Shown in pieces: positions 17,169-27,436 of a DNA stretch of 42,959 nucleotides. The notes under the pieces were generated by a model that saw only the letters and a program-made list of their open reading frames with translations, made no database searches and was not told the origin of the DNA. Within the stretch, counting starts at the first letter, position 1. Each line of letters opens with the position of its first letter. The position numbers and the translations under genes are program-made. Source of the DNA: an uncultured bacterium (GTDB lineage: Bacteria; Patescibacteriota; Minisyncoccia; Phycocordibacterales; UBA9973); assembly GCA_903888625.1 (NCBI GenBank), contig CAISUD010000035.1, positions 1-42,959 of the forward strand, given 5' to 3'.

Positions 17169-18017
17169 ATGACAACAATTATTGACGGTAAAAAAATTAG
17201 TAAAGAAATTTTGGCTGAAATACAAAGAGAGATCACTCTCCTTTCTTTTCAGCCGGTATTTTGTGATGTTTTAGTAGGAGAAGATCCTGTTTCGATGCAA
17301 TATGTCAAAATGAAAGCCAAAATGGCAGAAAATATTGGTATCAAATTCCACCAAGCTTTTTTCCCTTCGGGAATCACCACTGAAAATTTAGTTCGAGAAA
17401 TCGAGACCCTAAATAAAATTGAAAATATGTGCGGAATAATCGTGCAACTTCCCCTTCCTTCATCCCTAGACCAACAAAAAGTCCTAGACGCAGTCGATCC
17501 ACATTTGGATGTAGATTGTCTAAGTACCAAAGGCAGTGAAAAATTTTATCAAGGAGATTTTTCACTAGGCTTCCCTACGGCTCTCGCTTGTCTCGCACTA
17601 CTTGATTCAACTAATTTAGGTTTGAAAGATAAAAAAATTGCTGTCCTTGGTCAAGGTAAGTTAGTAGGTAAACCTGTATCAAAATTAATTTCGGCTCGTA
17701 ATTTAAACCAAACAATTATCACTAGTGGAACGATAGATAAAGAAAAAATCCTAAAAGAAGCTGACGTTATTATTTCTGGAATGGGTAATGGTAAATATAT
17801 TAAAGGTGAAATGATTAAGGCTGGAGCTGTAATTATCGATGCTGGAACCTCAGAATCCAATGCCGGAATTGTCGGTGATGTAGACTTGGAATCAATCACT
17901 GGTATTGCAGGTTTCGTCTCACCAGTGCCAGGTGGCGTCGGACCAGTGACGGTCGCTATGCTTTTTGCCAATGTTTTAAAAGTCGCTAAGGCTCACAAAA
18001 CAAATAATATTCTATAA
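17169..18017 (+). CDS. folD: Bifunctional methylenetetrahydrofolate dehydrogenase/cyclohydrolase
   Basis: VGEDPVSMQYVKMKAK, GIIVQLPLPSSLD, DVDCLS, FVSPVPGGVGPVTVAML. Confidence 0.96.
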   Translation: MTTIIDGKKISKEILAEIQREITLLSFQPVFCDVLVGEDPVSMQYVKMKAKMAENIGIKFHQAFFPSGITTENLVREIETLNKIENMCGIIVQLPLPSSLDQQKVLDAVDPHLDVDCLSTKGSEKFYQGDFSLGFPTALACLALLDSTNLGLKDKKIAVLGQGKLVGKPVSKLISARNLNQTIITSGTIDKEKILKEADVIISGMGNGKYIKGEMIKAGAVIIDAGTSESNAGIVGDVDLESITGIAGFVSPVPGGVGPVTVAMLFANVLKVAKAHKTNNIL

Positions 18018-18018
18018 T

Positions 18019-19380
18019 TTATTTTCCTGCAATTTTATTTGCAAATCCTATATAGGTAAGTGGCGTAAACTTTTTTAGTTCTAATTTTATTTTAGGAGTA
18101 ACTTTTAGGGTGTCAATAAATTTTGCAAAATCTTCCATCTGAATTATTTTCCCACGAGTCAATTCTTTCAAAGCTTCATACGGAATCGGATAATTTTCTC
18201 GGCGCAGAACAGTTTGGATAGCTTCAGCAATAACTTCAGGATGAGCAAGTAAATCTTCTTTTATTTTATTTTCATTCACTGAAATTTTACTTAAACCCCT
18301 TAAGAGTGAAATATAAGCCAGATATGAATGCCCAAAAGCCGTACCAAAAGAACGCTCGACTGTCGAATCAGACAAATCACGTTGCAAGCGCGAGATAGGT
18401 AATTTGCGAGCAAAAAATTCAAACAAAGCATTGGCTATCCCTAGGTTACCTTCACTATTTTCAAAATCAATCGGATTTATCTTATGAGGCATTGTCGATG
18501 AACCCACCTCCCCGGCTTTTGGTTTTTGATTGACCCAATTGTCCGAAATGTATCTCCAGATGTCTTGATTAAAATCTAAAAGAATCGTGTTTGTTCTTCT
18601 TATCGTATCAAAAATAGCCACATAGCTATCATGACATTCTATTTGAGTGGTAATTAAATTTGCTTCTAATTTTGAAACTCTACCTTGATTAAATCCATTA
18701 ATAAAATCTTTTGTAAATTTCATCCAGTCAACTTTCGGATAAGCAGCTAAATGCGCATTCCAATTTCCACTAGCACCATTTAATTTCGCTTGAATTTTTA
18801 TACTTTGTAATCCCAGCATTCTTTTTTCCAATCGAGCAGTAAAAACTTTCATTTCTTTGCCAAAAGTTGTAGGTGAAGCTGGTTGGCCATGAGTGCGAGC
18901 CAGCATTGGTAAATTTTTATATTTTTTAGCGAGATTATTTAGTTCAGAAATTATTTTATTAATTTCTGGAATCATAATTTCTTCTACAGAATCCGAAAGG
19001 ATCAAAGCATAAGAGATGTTGTTTGTATCTTCAGAGGTCAAAGCAAAATGCACCCATTCAATAGAATCCTTAAGAGTCGTTTTTTTTAATTTCTCTTTAA
19101 TAAAATACTCAACCGCTTTGACATCATGGTTGGTGACACTCTCAAAATCTTTTATCTTTTGATATGAAACATCATCAAACTTTTCATATAAATTCTCTAA
19201 AATTTTTATTTCTTTTTGAGAAAATTTTCGTAAAGCGATCTTCCCGAAACTAGATAAGGCAATTAAATATTTTACTTCCATCAATACTCGATATTTCATC
19301 AAAGCCTGTTCCGAAAAATATGGTGCCAACACCTTTGTCTTTTCATAATATCTTCCATCTAACGGGTTTATGGGTTGCAT
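18019..19380 (-). CDS. purB: Adenylosuccinate lyase
   Basis: LNPLDGRY-like N-terminus; GSSTMPHKINPIDFENSEGN signature. Confidence 0.96.
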   Translation of the reverse strand: MQPINPLDGRYYEKTKVLAPYFSEQALMKYRVLMEVKYLIALSSFGKIALRKFSQKEIKILENLYEKFDDVSYQKIKDFESVTNHDVKAVEYFIKEKLKKTTLKDSIEWVHFALTSEDTNNISYALILSDSVEEIMIPEINKIISELNNLAKKYKNLPMLARTHGQPASPTTFGKEMKVFTARLEKRMLGLQSIKIQAKLNGASGNWNAHLAAYPKVDWMKFTKDFINGFNQGRVSKLEANLITTQIECHDSYVAIFDTIRRTNTILLDFNQDIWRYISDNWVNQKPKAGEVGSSTMPHKINPIDFENSEGNLGIANALFEFFARKLPISRLQRDLSDSTVERSFGTAFGHSYLAYISLLRGLSKISVNENKIKEDLLAHPEVIAEAIQTVLRRENYPIPYEALKELTRGKIIQMEDFAKFIDTLKVTPKIKLELKKFTPLTYIGFANKIAGK

Positions 19381-20339
19381 TATATTTTACTTAAATTATT
19401 TGTAATTCTTTCCATGATTGGAGTATTAAAATCATGTTCGAAACTTTTGCCAGTAATCGTTTCATAAATTTCAATATAACGACGAGAAAGTTCGGCTACA
19501 AGTTCAATCGGTGCCTCTGGTAATTTTTCATCTTTATATGGATCACAGTTTTCTTTAAACCAAATTCGTAAAAATTCTTTATCAAAATATTCTGGCTCTT
19601 CACCTTTGTCGAGTCTCGCCTGATAACTATCAGCTTTCCAATAACGAGAAGAATCTGGAGTATGAATTTCATCAATCAACATCAATTTACCATTTTCATC
19701 CAAACCAAATTCATATTTTGTATCAACCAGGATAAGACCTTTTGAAAGTGCAATTTCTTGCCCGCGAAGAAAAATTGCTTTGGCAGTCTTCTCGACTTCA
19801 TCAACTAATTCTTTTGACATCAATCCTTCGGCCACAATCTCTTGTGGAGACAAAGTCCTGTCATGTTCTTCAAATTTTGTCGAAGGAGTAAAAACAGGCT
19901 CAGGTAATTTTTGATTTTTCTTCATGCCTTCCGGTAAAACAAAATTTCCAAAATCTCGTTTTCCATCTTGATAATGAGTCCAAAGTGAAGTTGAAGTTAC
20001 CCCAGTGATATATCCACGGACGATAGCTTCGATAGGCAAAGGAGTACATTTTCTAGCTACTAAAACATTTGGGTCAGGGATAGATAAAACATGATTTTGG
20101 ATTATATCTTTCGTCTGTTCAAAATAAAAAGCACTAATTTGATTTAACACTTCCCCTTTAAAAGGAATATGAGCAATAATCCGATCAAAAGAAGAATGCC
20201 GATCTGTTGAAACGAGCACTATTTTATCGGGCATTGTATATACATCCCGAACTTTCCCGACTTTCCTTTCCCCCAAGTTTTTAAAATCCGTTTCTTTTAA
20301 TACATCATTTATGTGTTCTTTGATTGTTTCTATATTCAT
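19380..20339 (-). CDS. purC: Phosphoribosylaminoimidazole-succinocarboxamide synthase
   Basis: GKVRDVY, LVSTDRHSSFDRI, LILVDTKYEFG, IDEIHTPDSSRYW. Confidence 0.96.
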   Translation of the reverse strand: MNIETIKEHINDVLKETDFKNLGERKVGKVRDVYTMPDKIVLVSTDRHSSFDRIIAHIPFKGEVLNQISAFYFEQTKDIIQNHVLSIPDPNVLVARKCTPLPIEAIVRGYITGVTSTSLWTHYQDGKRDFGNFVLPEGMKKNQKLPEPVFTPSTKFEEHDRTLSPQEIVAEGLMSKELVDEVEKTAKAIFLRGQEIALSKGLILVDTKYEFGLDENGKLMLIDEIHTPDSSRYWKADSYQARLDKGEEPEYFDKEFLRIWFKENCDPYKDEKLPEAPIELVAELSRRYIEIYETITGKSFEHDFNTPIMERITNNLSKI

Positions 20340-21376
20340 AGAAATATTACTTTTTTATTACCATTAATAATTTTACCAATTTCGTATATTTTAAACTCTG
20401 GATATTTTTTAAGAATTTCTAGTATCTTTTTCGATTCTTCTTTTGGAATAATTAAAACAAGACCAATCCCCATATTAAAAGTACGATACATATCAAGTTC
20501 TGGAATTTCCCCAATTTTTTGCAGATAATTAAAAATTGGGAGTACAGGCCAAGTCCCTTTTTGAATTTCAATATCTAAATTAGAAGGTAGTACTCTTGGA
20601 ATATTTTCGATGAAGCCTCCACCTGTGATATGGGCAATCCCATTTATTTCTACTCCAGTGTCTAGCATTTCAAGTACTGGTTTTGCATAATTTATATGAA
20701 CAGCAAGCAATGCTTCTCCGATAGTCATTCCAAGTTCATCCAATTTTGCATTAACTTCATTTTTCCCAATTTCAAAAAATATTTTTCGAGCCAAAGAATA
20801 TCCATTGGTATGAAGTCCGCTTGAAGCAAAACCAAGAGCAATATCTCCTTCTTTTATTTTTTCTCCAGTTATAATTTTATCTTTTTCAACTACTCCAGTA
20901 ATACATCCTGCAATATCATGTTCACCATCTCTGTAAATGCCAGGCATTTCAGCCGTCTCACCACCCAAAAGTGAAACTCCATTTTCGCGACATGCTTTAG
21001 ACATCCCACCTACCATCGCTTCCATCACGCTCGGATCTAATTTATCATGAGCGACATAATCTAAAAATGTGAGAGACCTCGCTCCCATTGCAAGTAAATC
21101 ATCACAACAATGATTCACAATATCTTCTCCGACAGAATCATATTTATTCATCATTCGAGCAACAGAAAGTTTCGTACCAACTCCATCGATACTCTGCACG
21201 AGCACTGGGTTTTTGTAAGTTTTTAAAACTTCGCCAATATCATACAGCCCGCCAAAACTACCGATACCTGTCAGCACTACTTTGGTATGGGTACTAGCTA
21301 CATCTGCTTTGATCCGGCGAACAACCTCATTCCCGGCATCAATATTCACTCCTGCTTGTGTATATAAATCACTCAT
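20336..21376 (-). CDS. purM: Phosphoribosylformylglycinamidine cyclo-ligase
   Basis: MSDLYTQAGVNIDAGNEVV, SIDGVGTKL, GGETAEMPG, HITGGGFIENIPRVLP; the ORF extends to 21403. Confidence 0.95.
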   Translation of the reverse strand: MSDLYTQAGVNIDAGNEVVRRIKADVASTHTKVVLTGIGSFGGLYDIGEVLKTYKNPVLVQSIDGVGTKLSVARMMNKYDSVGEDIVNHCCDDLLAMGARSLTFLDYVAHDKLDPSVMEAMVGGMSKACRENGVSLLGGETAEMPGIYRDGEHDIAGCITGVVEKDKIITGEKIKEGDIALGFASSGLHTNGYSLARKIFFEIGKNEVNAKLDELGMTIGEALLAVHINYAKPVLEMLDTGVEINGIAHITGGGFIENIPRVLPSNLDIEIQKGTWPVLPIFNYLQKIGEIPELDMYRTFNMGIGLVLIIPKEESKKILEILKKYPEFKIYEIGKIINGNKKVIFL

Positions 21377-21377
21377 T

Positions 21378-21797
21378 TTAATTAAAAATATTATTAATAA
21401 CATCTACTAATTCTTCTTTATTTTTATATGGAAATATTTTTATATCTGGATTTCCTGCAAGCATAGCTGACATTTTTTTGTCGTCCACTTTATGATAGAT
21501 ACAGACAACCTTTTTATTCAAATTTTGAGCATAAGCAATTTCATAACCAACACCAAAAGATGGTACAGTAATATCAGCTATCAAAATATCAACTTTTTCC
21601 TTGATATTTTTTATATCTCGAGAATAATATTCTTCATCAGTATAGCTATTTTTACCATAACCATATTTAGCGATTGATTCATTTTTAACAAAATCACTAA
21701 GGACTTCACCGTGTTTTTGAAGTTCTTGAATGATAAAATCATACCATTCATGATGACTACTTCCTCCTCGTATTGATCCTGAAAAATATATGTTCAT
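21378..21797 (-). CDS. Nucleoside 2-deoxyribosyltransferase / DNPH1 (Rcl)-like deoxynucleotide N-hydrolase
   Basis: MNIYFSGSIRGG, DILIADITVPSFGVGYEIAYA. Confidence 0.75.
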   Translation of the reverse strand: MNIYFSGSIRGGSSHHEWYDFIIQELQKHGEVLSDFVKNESIAKYGYGKNSYTDEEYYSRDIKNIKEKVDILIADITVPSFGVGYEIAYAQNLNKKVVCIYHKVDDKKMSAMLAGNPDIKIFPYKNKEELVDVINNIFN

Positions 21798-21798
21798 T

Positions 21799-22170
21799 TT
21801 AATTAAAATAGTTAGTTTCTGGATTACGGTCTATCAATTCATGAGCTTTTTTCATTTCTTCGGGAGTATTAATATAAATAATTTTGAATTTTCCAGAAGT
21901 AATTTTATTCTGGTAATCATAATTAACTTCTAGAATATGACACAATCCCCAATAAATCCATTTACCATTTTTATTTTCAACTAGAAAATTTCTGACTGGC
22001 GGGACTTGGTATAATCTAATTCCATCTTTATCCTTAAACTCATAAACTTTCTCAATAAAATCTTCAGCTTTAAATGCATTTTTAAAATGCTCCTCCAAAA
22101 CAAGTTCTTTCGGAAAACCTTGCTCAAAAGTTATTTGCAGTGTATCGTTTATTTTTATTAATGTTCCCAT
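21799..22170 (-). CDS. Hypothetical protein in the purine operon
   Basis: 123-aa ORF packed between DNPH1-like and Fic genes with 1-4-bp gaps. Confidence 0.65.
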   Translation of the reverse strand: MGTLIKINDTLQITFEQGFPKELVLEEHFKNAFKAEDFIEKVYEFKDKDGIRLYQVPPVRNFLVENKNGKWIYWGLCHILEVNYDYQNKITSGKFKIIYINTPEEMKKAHELIDRNPETNYFN

Positions 22171-22174
22171 AATT

Positions 22175-23521
22175 TTATTTTTCCAAATTATTTTTCATCG
22201 ACTCATATATTTTATTAAAATCATCCTTTTTTAAATCATCTAAAGAATCTAATTTTTTTATAACTTCAACTAGCTCTTTCATTTTTTTGCTATTTTCCTC
22301 AGAATTTAAAAAATTAAAAACATCATCAATAAAAACATCTAATTTATTTTTTATCTCCTCCCTATCTTGCTTAATAGACAAAAAATCAGTTTCTTCTATT
22401 AACTTTTCTCCGATATCAACTAATTTTTTATCCTGTAAAAATCTCGTAAGAAGCTCATTAACATCTAATGCAATTGAACCTAAACTAGATTTTTCATATT
22501 TAGTATCAGAAACTTCTTTTTTATTAATAGTCCCTGACTCATACCTAGCAATTGGAATATGAATATTTTGAATATCTATATTAGATTTTTTTTCACTAAA
22601 GCGTCTTTGTAAAAAGACAAATAATGCTCTTCCAACTCTCCCATTTTTATCAAGAAATGGATGAATTAATTCAAAAAGCATATAATATTTCAATGATTCT
22701 TCTTGAATTTCTTGATTATTTGAAATTGTTTTTTGGTTTTCAATTTTTTTACCAAACTTGGACATCAAATCTGGCACAAAATAAGCATCAACTGGTGCAT
22801 TAAAATTTTTATTATTTTTTATTCTGTCATTTCTATATCCAATTTTATCATTTTTATCAGATACAATAGACTGAGTATTTGTAATAAATTTTTCAATTTC
22901 AATATTTACAGGAGCTGATTGAGCATATCGATAAGCGACAAGTTCAGTTATTTTTCTATTTCTATACTCAAAAGCATCTTCGATATCATAGGCAAGTGTT
23001 GTTAAATCAGAAGAATCTATCTCTAACTCTGGTTTCAAAAGTTCATATAAATTATTTTTTTTATATTTATTTAAAAGGTCCTTTATTTTGGGAGATAATT
23101 CAATCTCGTGTAAAATATCAATCGGTTCTTTTAAAACCTCAAACTTTTTTAGATGCTTGAGCATAACAAATTTCCATTTTTCTAAGTCAGAATTTTTCAA
23201 AGTTTGTAATAAATTTATATTTACTACTCCATAAGATTTACCATCTTCATAATTTAAATAACTTTCACGTGCAGTATTTCGTATCTTATCTTTTATAATA
23301 TCTATTACTTTATAATCTTTTTTTCTTTCTGTCTGTACATTATTAATATTTTGCAAACTTTCTAATTCGCTAACTAAATCATGCATAGAAGTTTTTAATT
23401 CCTTTTTTTCAGAAAATCCTAATTCATTTATCATTCTATCTTTTAGATCTAAAAAAAAATCAATAGATTTCCTATCAATATTGTTAGATTTTTCTGTAAA
23501 ATTTTGTCGGAGATTTTCCAT
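22175..23521 (-). CDS. Fic-domain protein
   Basis: ELIHPFLDKNGRVGRALFVFLQ matches the Fic HPFx(D/E)xNGRxxR motif. Confidence 0.85.
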   Translation of the reverse strand: MENLRQNFTEKSNNIDRKSIDFFLDLKDRMINELGFSEKKELKTSMHDLVSELESLQNINNVQTERKKDYKVIDIIKDKIRNTARESYLNYEDGKSYGVVNINLLQTLKNSDLEKWKFVMLKHLKKFEVLKEPIDILHEIELSPKIKDLLNKYKKNNLYELLKPELEIDSSDLTTLAYDIEDAFEYRNRKITELVAYRYAQSAPVNIEIEKFITNTQSIVSDKNDKIGYRNDRIKNNKNFNAPVDAYFVPDLMSKFGKKIENQKTISNNQEIQEESLKYYMLFELIHPFLDKNGRVGRALFVFLQRRFSEKKSNIDIQNIHIPIARYESGTINKKEVSDTKYEKSSLGSIALDVNELLTRFLQDKKLVDIGEKLIEETDFLSIKQDREEIKNKLDVFIDDVFNFLNSEENSKKMKELVEVIKKLDSLDDLKKDDFNKIYESMKNNLEK

Positions 23522-23522
23522 T

Positions 23523-24041
23523 TTATTTTTCTAAATATTTCTTAAATCCAATTTTTAAAAGTTTCTCGCCTTTCTTTTTCACTTCTTCCGCCATTTTTTG
23601 TTTGTAAGTAATTAATTTTTTCTCTAAATTTTTATCACTAATGGATAAAATTTCAATCGCGAGTAGCCCGGCATTTTTTGCCCCATTGATACCAACTGTT
23701 GCCACTGGAATTCCGGGTGGCATTTGCACCATAGATAATAGTGAATCCAGCCCATCTAAAGTTTTAGCTTTTATTGGCACACCAATTACAGGCAAAGTGG
23801 TAAAAGAAGCCAAAACCCCTGCCAAATGAGCTGCTCCGCCTGCGGCTGCAATTATTACCTTCAAACCTCTAGGTGATGCATTTTGTGCGTATTTATGGGC
23901 TAAAATAGGACTTCTGTGGGCAGAAATGACGGTCATTTCGTAATCAATTCCAAACTCTTCTAAAATTACTGCCGACTCTTTCATTACTTCTAAATCAGAA
24001 TCAGAACCCATAATTATCCCAACTTTTATACTTGTTTTCAT
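23523..24041 (-). CDS. purE: N5-carboxyaminoimidazole ribonucleotide mutase
   Basis: [35 protein letters not shown]. Confidence 0.95.
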   Translation of the reverse strand: MKTSIKVGIIMGSDSDLEVMKESAVILEEFGIDYEMTVISAHRSPILAHKYAQNASPRGLKVIIAAAGGAAHLAGVLASFTTLPVIGVPIKAKTLDGLDSLLSMVQMPPGIPVATVGINGAKNAGLLAIEILSISDKNLEKKLITYKQKMAEEVKKKGEKLLKIGFKKYLEK

Positions 24042-24045
24042 TTTT

Positions 24046-25419
24046 TTATTTTAACATTTCTAATGCCTTTTTTCCAATATCAGTACGATAATACATTCCA
24101 TCAAATTTTATTTTTTCAATTGCTTTGTATGCTTTCTGTAATGTTTCCGCTAAGGTATCTCCTGTGGCACTTACTCCCAAAACTCTCCCACCATTTGTAA
24201 CTAAATTATTTTTCTCATCTATTTTTGTGCCAGCCTGAAAAATTACCACATCTTCCTCCCGTACTAAGGGGAGGATTAAGGAGGGGTCTATCGTAATTAT
24301 TTTTCCTTTTTCATATTGTTCTGGATAGCCACCGGAAGCAAGCACAATATTGCAAGCAAAACATTTTTTCCATTTTATTTCTATACCAGAAAGTTTTTTA
24401 TCTACCATCGCATTAAAAATATCTAGCAAATCAGTTTCAAGTAACCTCATGTACACTTCGGTTTCTGGATCACCAAAACGAGCATTATATTCTAAAATTT
24501 TCGGCCCGGTCTTAGTTAAAATAAGTCCTGGATAAAGCACACCTTCATACGGTAATCCTTCTGTCTTCATTGCTTCTAAAGTCGGAGCAATAATTTCTTT
24601 TTCAATTTGCTGTATTAATTCTTTTGTCACAAATGACAAAGGACCAATAACCCCCATCCCGCCAGTATTTAAGCCAACATCATTCTCACCAATTTTTTTA
24701 TGATCTTGTGAGGTTGGAAATATTTGGTAAGAAATCCCATCAGAAAAAACATGGGTAGAAATTTCAGGACCAGACAGAAATTCTTCAATCACTACTTCCC
24801 GACCCGCCTCGCCAAAAACTTTTTTTACTAAAATATTTTCTAAGGCCTCTATCGCTTCATCCATCGTTCTCGCAATTATTACGCCTTTCCCAAGAGCTAG
24901 GCCACTGGCTTTTATGACAATCGGCAAACTTTGCCCTTCCACATATTTTTTTGCTTCATTAAATTCAGTAAAAACTTCGAATCCTGCTGTGGGCAAATTA
25001 TATTTCTGCATAAATTTCTTTGAATAAGCTTTTGAAGACTCAAGCCGAGCAGCATTTTTGGTCGGACCCCAGATTCGTAAATTTTGTTTTCTAAATTCAT
25101 CCACAATGCCAAGAGCCAGTGGATCATCAGGGGTTGCTAAGGTTAAATCTATCCCGTTAGAAGCCGCCCTCGCAAAACGAGTGCTACTGTCACCTTGGGG
25201 CGACTTGCTTCTAACGGGATCAATTTTCCCCGTTTTTGCAAATTCGACCAAAGCAGGAATATCTGTTGCTTTAATATCTAGATTGGTACCTAAACTAGCC
25301 GTGCCACCATTGCCCGGTGCAAAAAACAACTCGCCACATTTTGGTGATTGTTTTAACTTCCAGCCAATAGCATGCTCCCTCGCCCCACTACCTATAATTA
25401 AAATGTTTTCCTTTTGCAT
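24046..25419 (-). CDS. purD: Phosphoribosylamine-glycine ligase with an in-frame repeat insertion
   Basis: [39 protein letters not shown]; carries the insert [24 protein letters not shown]. Confidence 0.95.
   Translation of the reverse strand: MQKENILIIGSGAREHAIGWKLKQSPKCGELFFAPGNGGTASLGTNLDIKATDIPALVEFAKTGKIDPVRSKSPQGDSSTRFARAASNGIDLTLATPDDPLALGIVDEFRKQNLRIWGPTKNAARLESSKAYSKKFMQKYNLPTAGFEVFTEFNEAKKYVEGQSLPIVIKASGLALGKGVIIARTMDEAIEALENILVKKVFGEAGREVVIEEFLSGPEISTHVFSDGISYQIFPTSQDHKKIGENDVGLNTGGMGVIGPLSFVTKELIQQIEKEIIAPTLEAMKTEGLPYEGVLYPGLILTKTGPKILEYNARFGDPETEVYMRLLETDLLDIFNAMVDKKLSGIEIKWKKCFACNIVLASGGYPEQYEKGKIITIDPSLILPLVREEDVVIFQAGTKIDEKNNLVTNGGRVLGVSATGDTLAETLQKAYKAIEKIKFDGMYYRTDIGKKALEMLK
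24255..24288. repeat. CCTCCC/GGGGAGG-type palindromic repeat inside purD (3' part)
   Basis: CCTCCCGTACTAAGGGGAGGATTAAGGAGGGGT, a G/C-run-rich palindrome in an AT-rich gene. Confidence 0.6.
25151..25220. repeat. 70-bp palindromic element inserted in frame in purD
   Basis: 14-bp perfect terminal inverted repeats ATCCCGTTAGAAGC...GCTTCTAACGGGAT. Confidence 0.85.
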
Positions 25420-25423
25420 AAAA

Positions 25424-26020
25424 TTATTTCTTTATTTTTTGTAAAACTTCTACATAAAGCTCATTTTCTTTTTTCTTTAATCTTTCATATAAAGATGAAA
25501 CAGTGTCATCTTTTTTTACTTCTTCAAAAACTCTGCCGAGGACCGGTCCAAAATCAAATTCTAAAGTCAAAAAGTGAATCGATGACCCAGCAAAAGTACA
25601 TTTTTTATCCAAAAAATTACCAATGGCTTTATCGGTCAGCATCCTTTTATTCCACAGAGCTTCAGTACCATCTGGATTTAAAACTTTTCCATCAATTCCA
25701 TCTGGAATAAGCCCAGGGTGTAAATTTAAAATTTTATTAGGGTATGCGAGTATAACTTCATCTAAAATAATTTGCTTCCAACCAGCCAAACATACATAGT
25801 CGGGATTTAATTTTAAAAGCAAAGGCAATAATTCTTCTTTTTTTGGACAAATTTCAATTCTTAAATTATTACTCCTTGCTCTTTCTAGTCCCAAACTTTC
25901 AACTTTATCAGAAACAACAGCGCAAATTTCAGCATCGAGTTTCCCCTCTTTTATCGCATCAATAATAGCTTGTAGATTTGTGCCTGTACCAGTATTTGAA
26001 ATAAGAATCGCGAGTTTCAT
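25424..26020 (-). CDS. purN: Phosphoribosylglycinamide formyltransferase-like
   Basis: ILISNTGTGTNLQAIIDAI, LNLHPGLIP, FAGSSIHFLTLEFDFGPVL. Confidence 0.85.
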   Translation of the reverse strand: MKLAILISNTGTGTNLQAIIDAIKEGKLDAEICAVVSDKVESLGLERARSNNLRIEICPKKEELLPLLLKLNPDYVCLAGWKQIILDEVILAYPNKILNLHPGLIPDGIDGKVLNPDGTEALWNKRMLTDKAIGNFLDKKCTFAGSSIHFLTLEFDFGPVLGRVFEEVKKDDTVSSLYERLKKKENELYVEVLQKIKK

Positions 26021-26023
26021 ATT

Positions 26024-27436
26024 TTAATCCTTAAACTTTAAACTGTCATACTTTATTTCTTTTTCGTGTTCATATATTGGAAGCGGGTATTCACCATTAA
26101 AAGCCGACAGGCACAATTTTCCTTTTGGTAAACCAACGGCTTTGACCATCCCATTGATCGACAAAAATGAAAGCGAAGTTGCTCCAAGATGTTTACAAGT
26201 TTCTGTGATTGTTTTTTGAGAGGAAATTAAATTTGTTTGCTTAGGAGTATCTATACCATAAAAATCTGGAAATTTAACCGGAGCAGAAGCTACTAAAAAA
26301 TGAACTTCTTTGGCTCCAGCATCAAAAAACATTTTTACAATTTGCTTTGAAGTATTTCCCCGAACGATTGAATCATCTACTATTCCAACCCTCTTGCCAG
26401 TAATAATACTCCGCAAGACTGTCAATTTCATTTTTATTTTTTGCTCTCGATTGGCTTGCGTTGGTTCAATAAAAGTCCTATGAATGTAGCGATTTTTATT
26501 AAGGGCCATTTCAAATGGTACCCCCGCTGCTTGTGAATAGCCAATAGCCGCAGGGATTGCGGTCTCTGGCACTGGCACCACCACATCTAATTTTAATTTT
26601 GAATTCTCTTCAAACAAAATTTTGCCAAAATTTTTACGTGTTTGATAAACAGATTTTCCTTGAATTAAACAATCGTGCCGAGAAAAATAAACAAATTCAA
26701 AAATATCAAATTTCGGATCAAGCTTGGTCATAATTTTACTCTTCATGCCTTTTTTGGAAATAGTCACAATTTCTCCAGCCGACACTTCTCGCAAAAATTG
26801 GGCACCGACAGTACGTAAGGCACAAGTTTCAGAAGCGACAATTATTTCTTTACCATTCGTACCGATCACCAGTGGTCGAATCCCACGTGGATCACGAAAA
26901 GCCACTAACTCTGTATTAGACAATGCCACGCAAGAAAAGGCTCCGGTGAAAAGTGGGTATGCTTTCTCTACGGCTTTCGATAATGAATCACCTTTCTTCA
27001 TATAAAAAGCCAGAGCTTTAGCCATTAATTCAGAATCTGATTCATCTGTAAATTTTATTTTATTTTTTTTCAAAAATTCTTCAAGAGCTTTAGTACTAGG
27101 CAAATTGCCATTATGAGCAAAAGCTACAGTATTATTAAAAATAATTGGTTGAGCATGTTTCCCATCTGTACCCCGAGAAGTTGAATACCGGTTGTGACCA
27201 ATTGCCGAAGATCCTTTTAAACCTTCAATAATTTTTTCAGTATAAACTTGGCTAACTAAACCAGAACTTTTGAAGTGGTAAATTTTCTTGCCATCAGATG
27301 AAACTATACCTGTTTGTTCTTGCCCACGGTGTTGTAAAGCAAACAAACCAAAGTAAGCTTGCCTGGAAGCAACTCCGGGTGCATTAAAAATACCAAACAC
27401 TGCACATTTTTCATTGATTTTATTTTCTTTATTCAT
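26024..27436 (-). CDS. purF: Amidophosphoribosyltransferase
   Basis: CAVFGIFN...LFALQHRGQEQTGI, GHNRYST, GIVDDSIVRGNT. Confidence 0.96.
   Translation of the reverse strand: MNKENKINEKCAVFGIFNAPGVASRQAYFGLFALQHRGQEQTGIVSSDGKKIYHFKSSGLVSQVYTEKIIEGLKGSSAIGHNRYSTSRGTDGKHAQPIIFNNTVAFAHNGNLPSTKALEEFLKKNKIKFTDESDSELMAKALAFYMKKGDSLSKAVEKAYPLFTGAFSCVALSNTELVAFRDPRGIRPLVIGTNGKEIIVASETCALRTVGAQFLREVSAGEIVTISKKGMKSKIMTKLDPKFDIFEFVYFSRHDCLIQGKSVYQTRKNFGKILFEENSKLKLDVVVPVPETAIPAAIGYSQAAGVPFEMALNKNRYIHRTFIEPTQANREQKIKMKLTVLRSIITGKRVGIVDDSIVRGNTSKQIVKMFFDAGAKEVHFLVASAPVKFPDFYGIDTPKQTNLISSQKTITETCKHLGATSLSFLSINGMVKAVGLPKGKLCLSAFNGEYPLPIYEHEKEIKYDSLKFKD

Noticed and set aside
25058-25444. 128-aa plus-strand ORF
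   Set aside because: Antisense to purD and crossing the palindromic insert; no promoter or domain.
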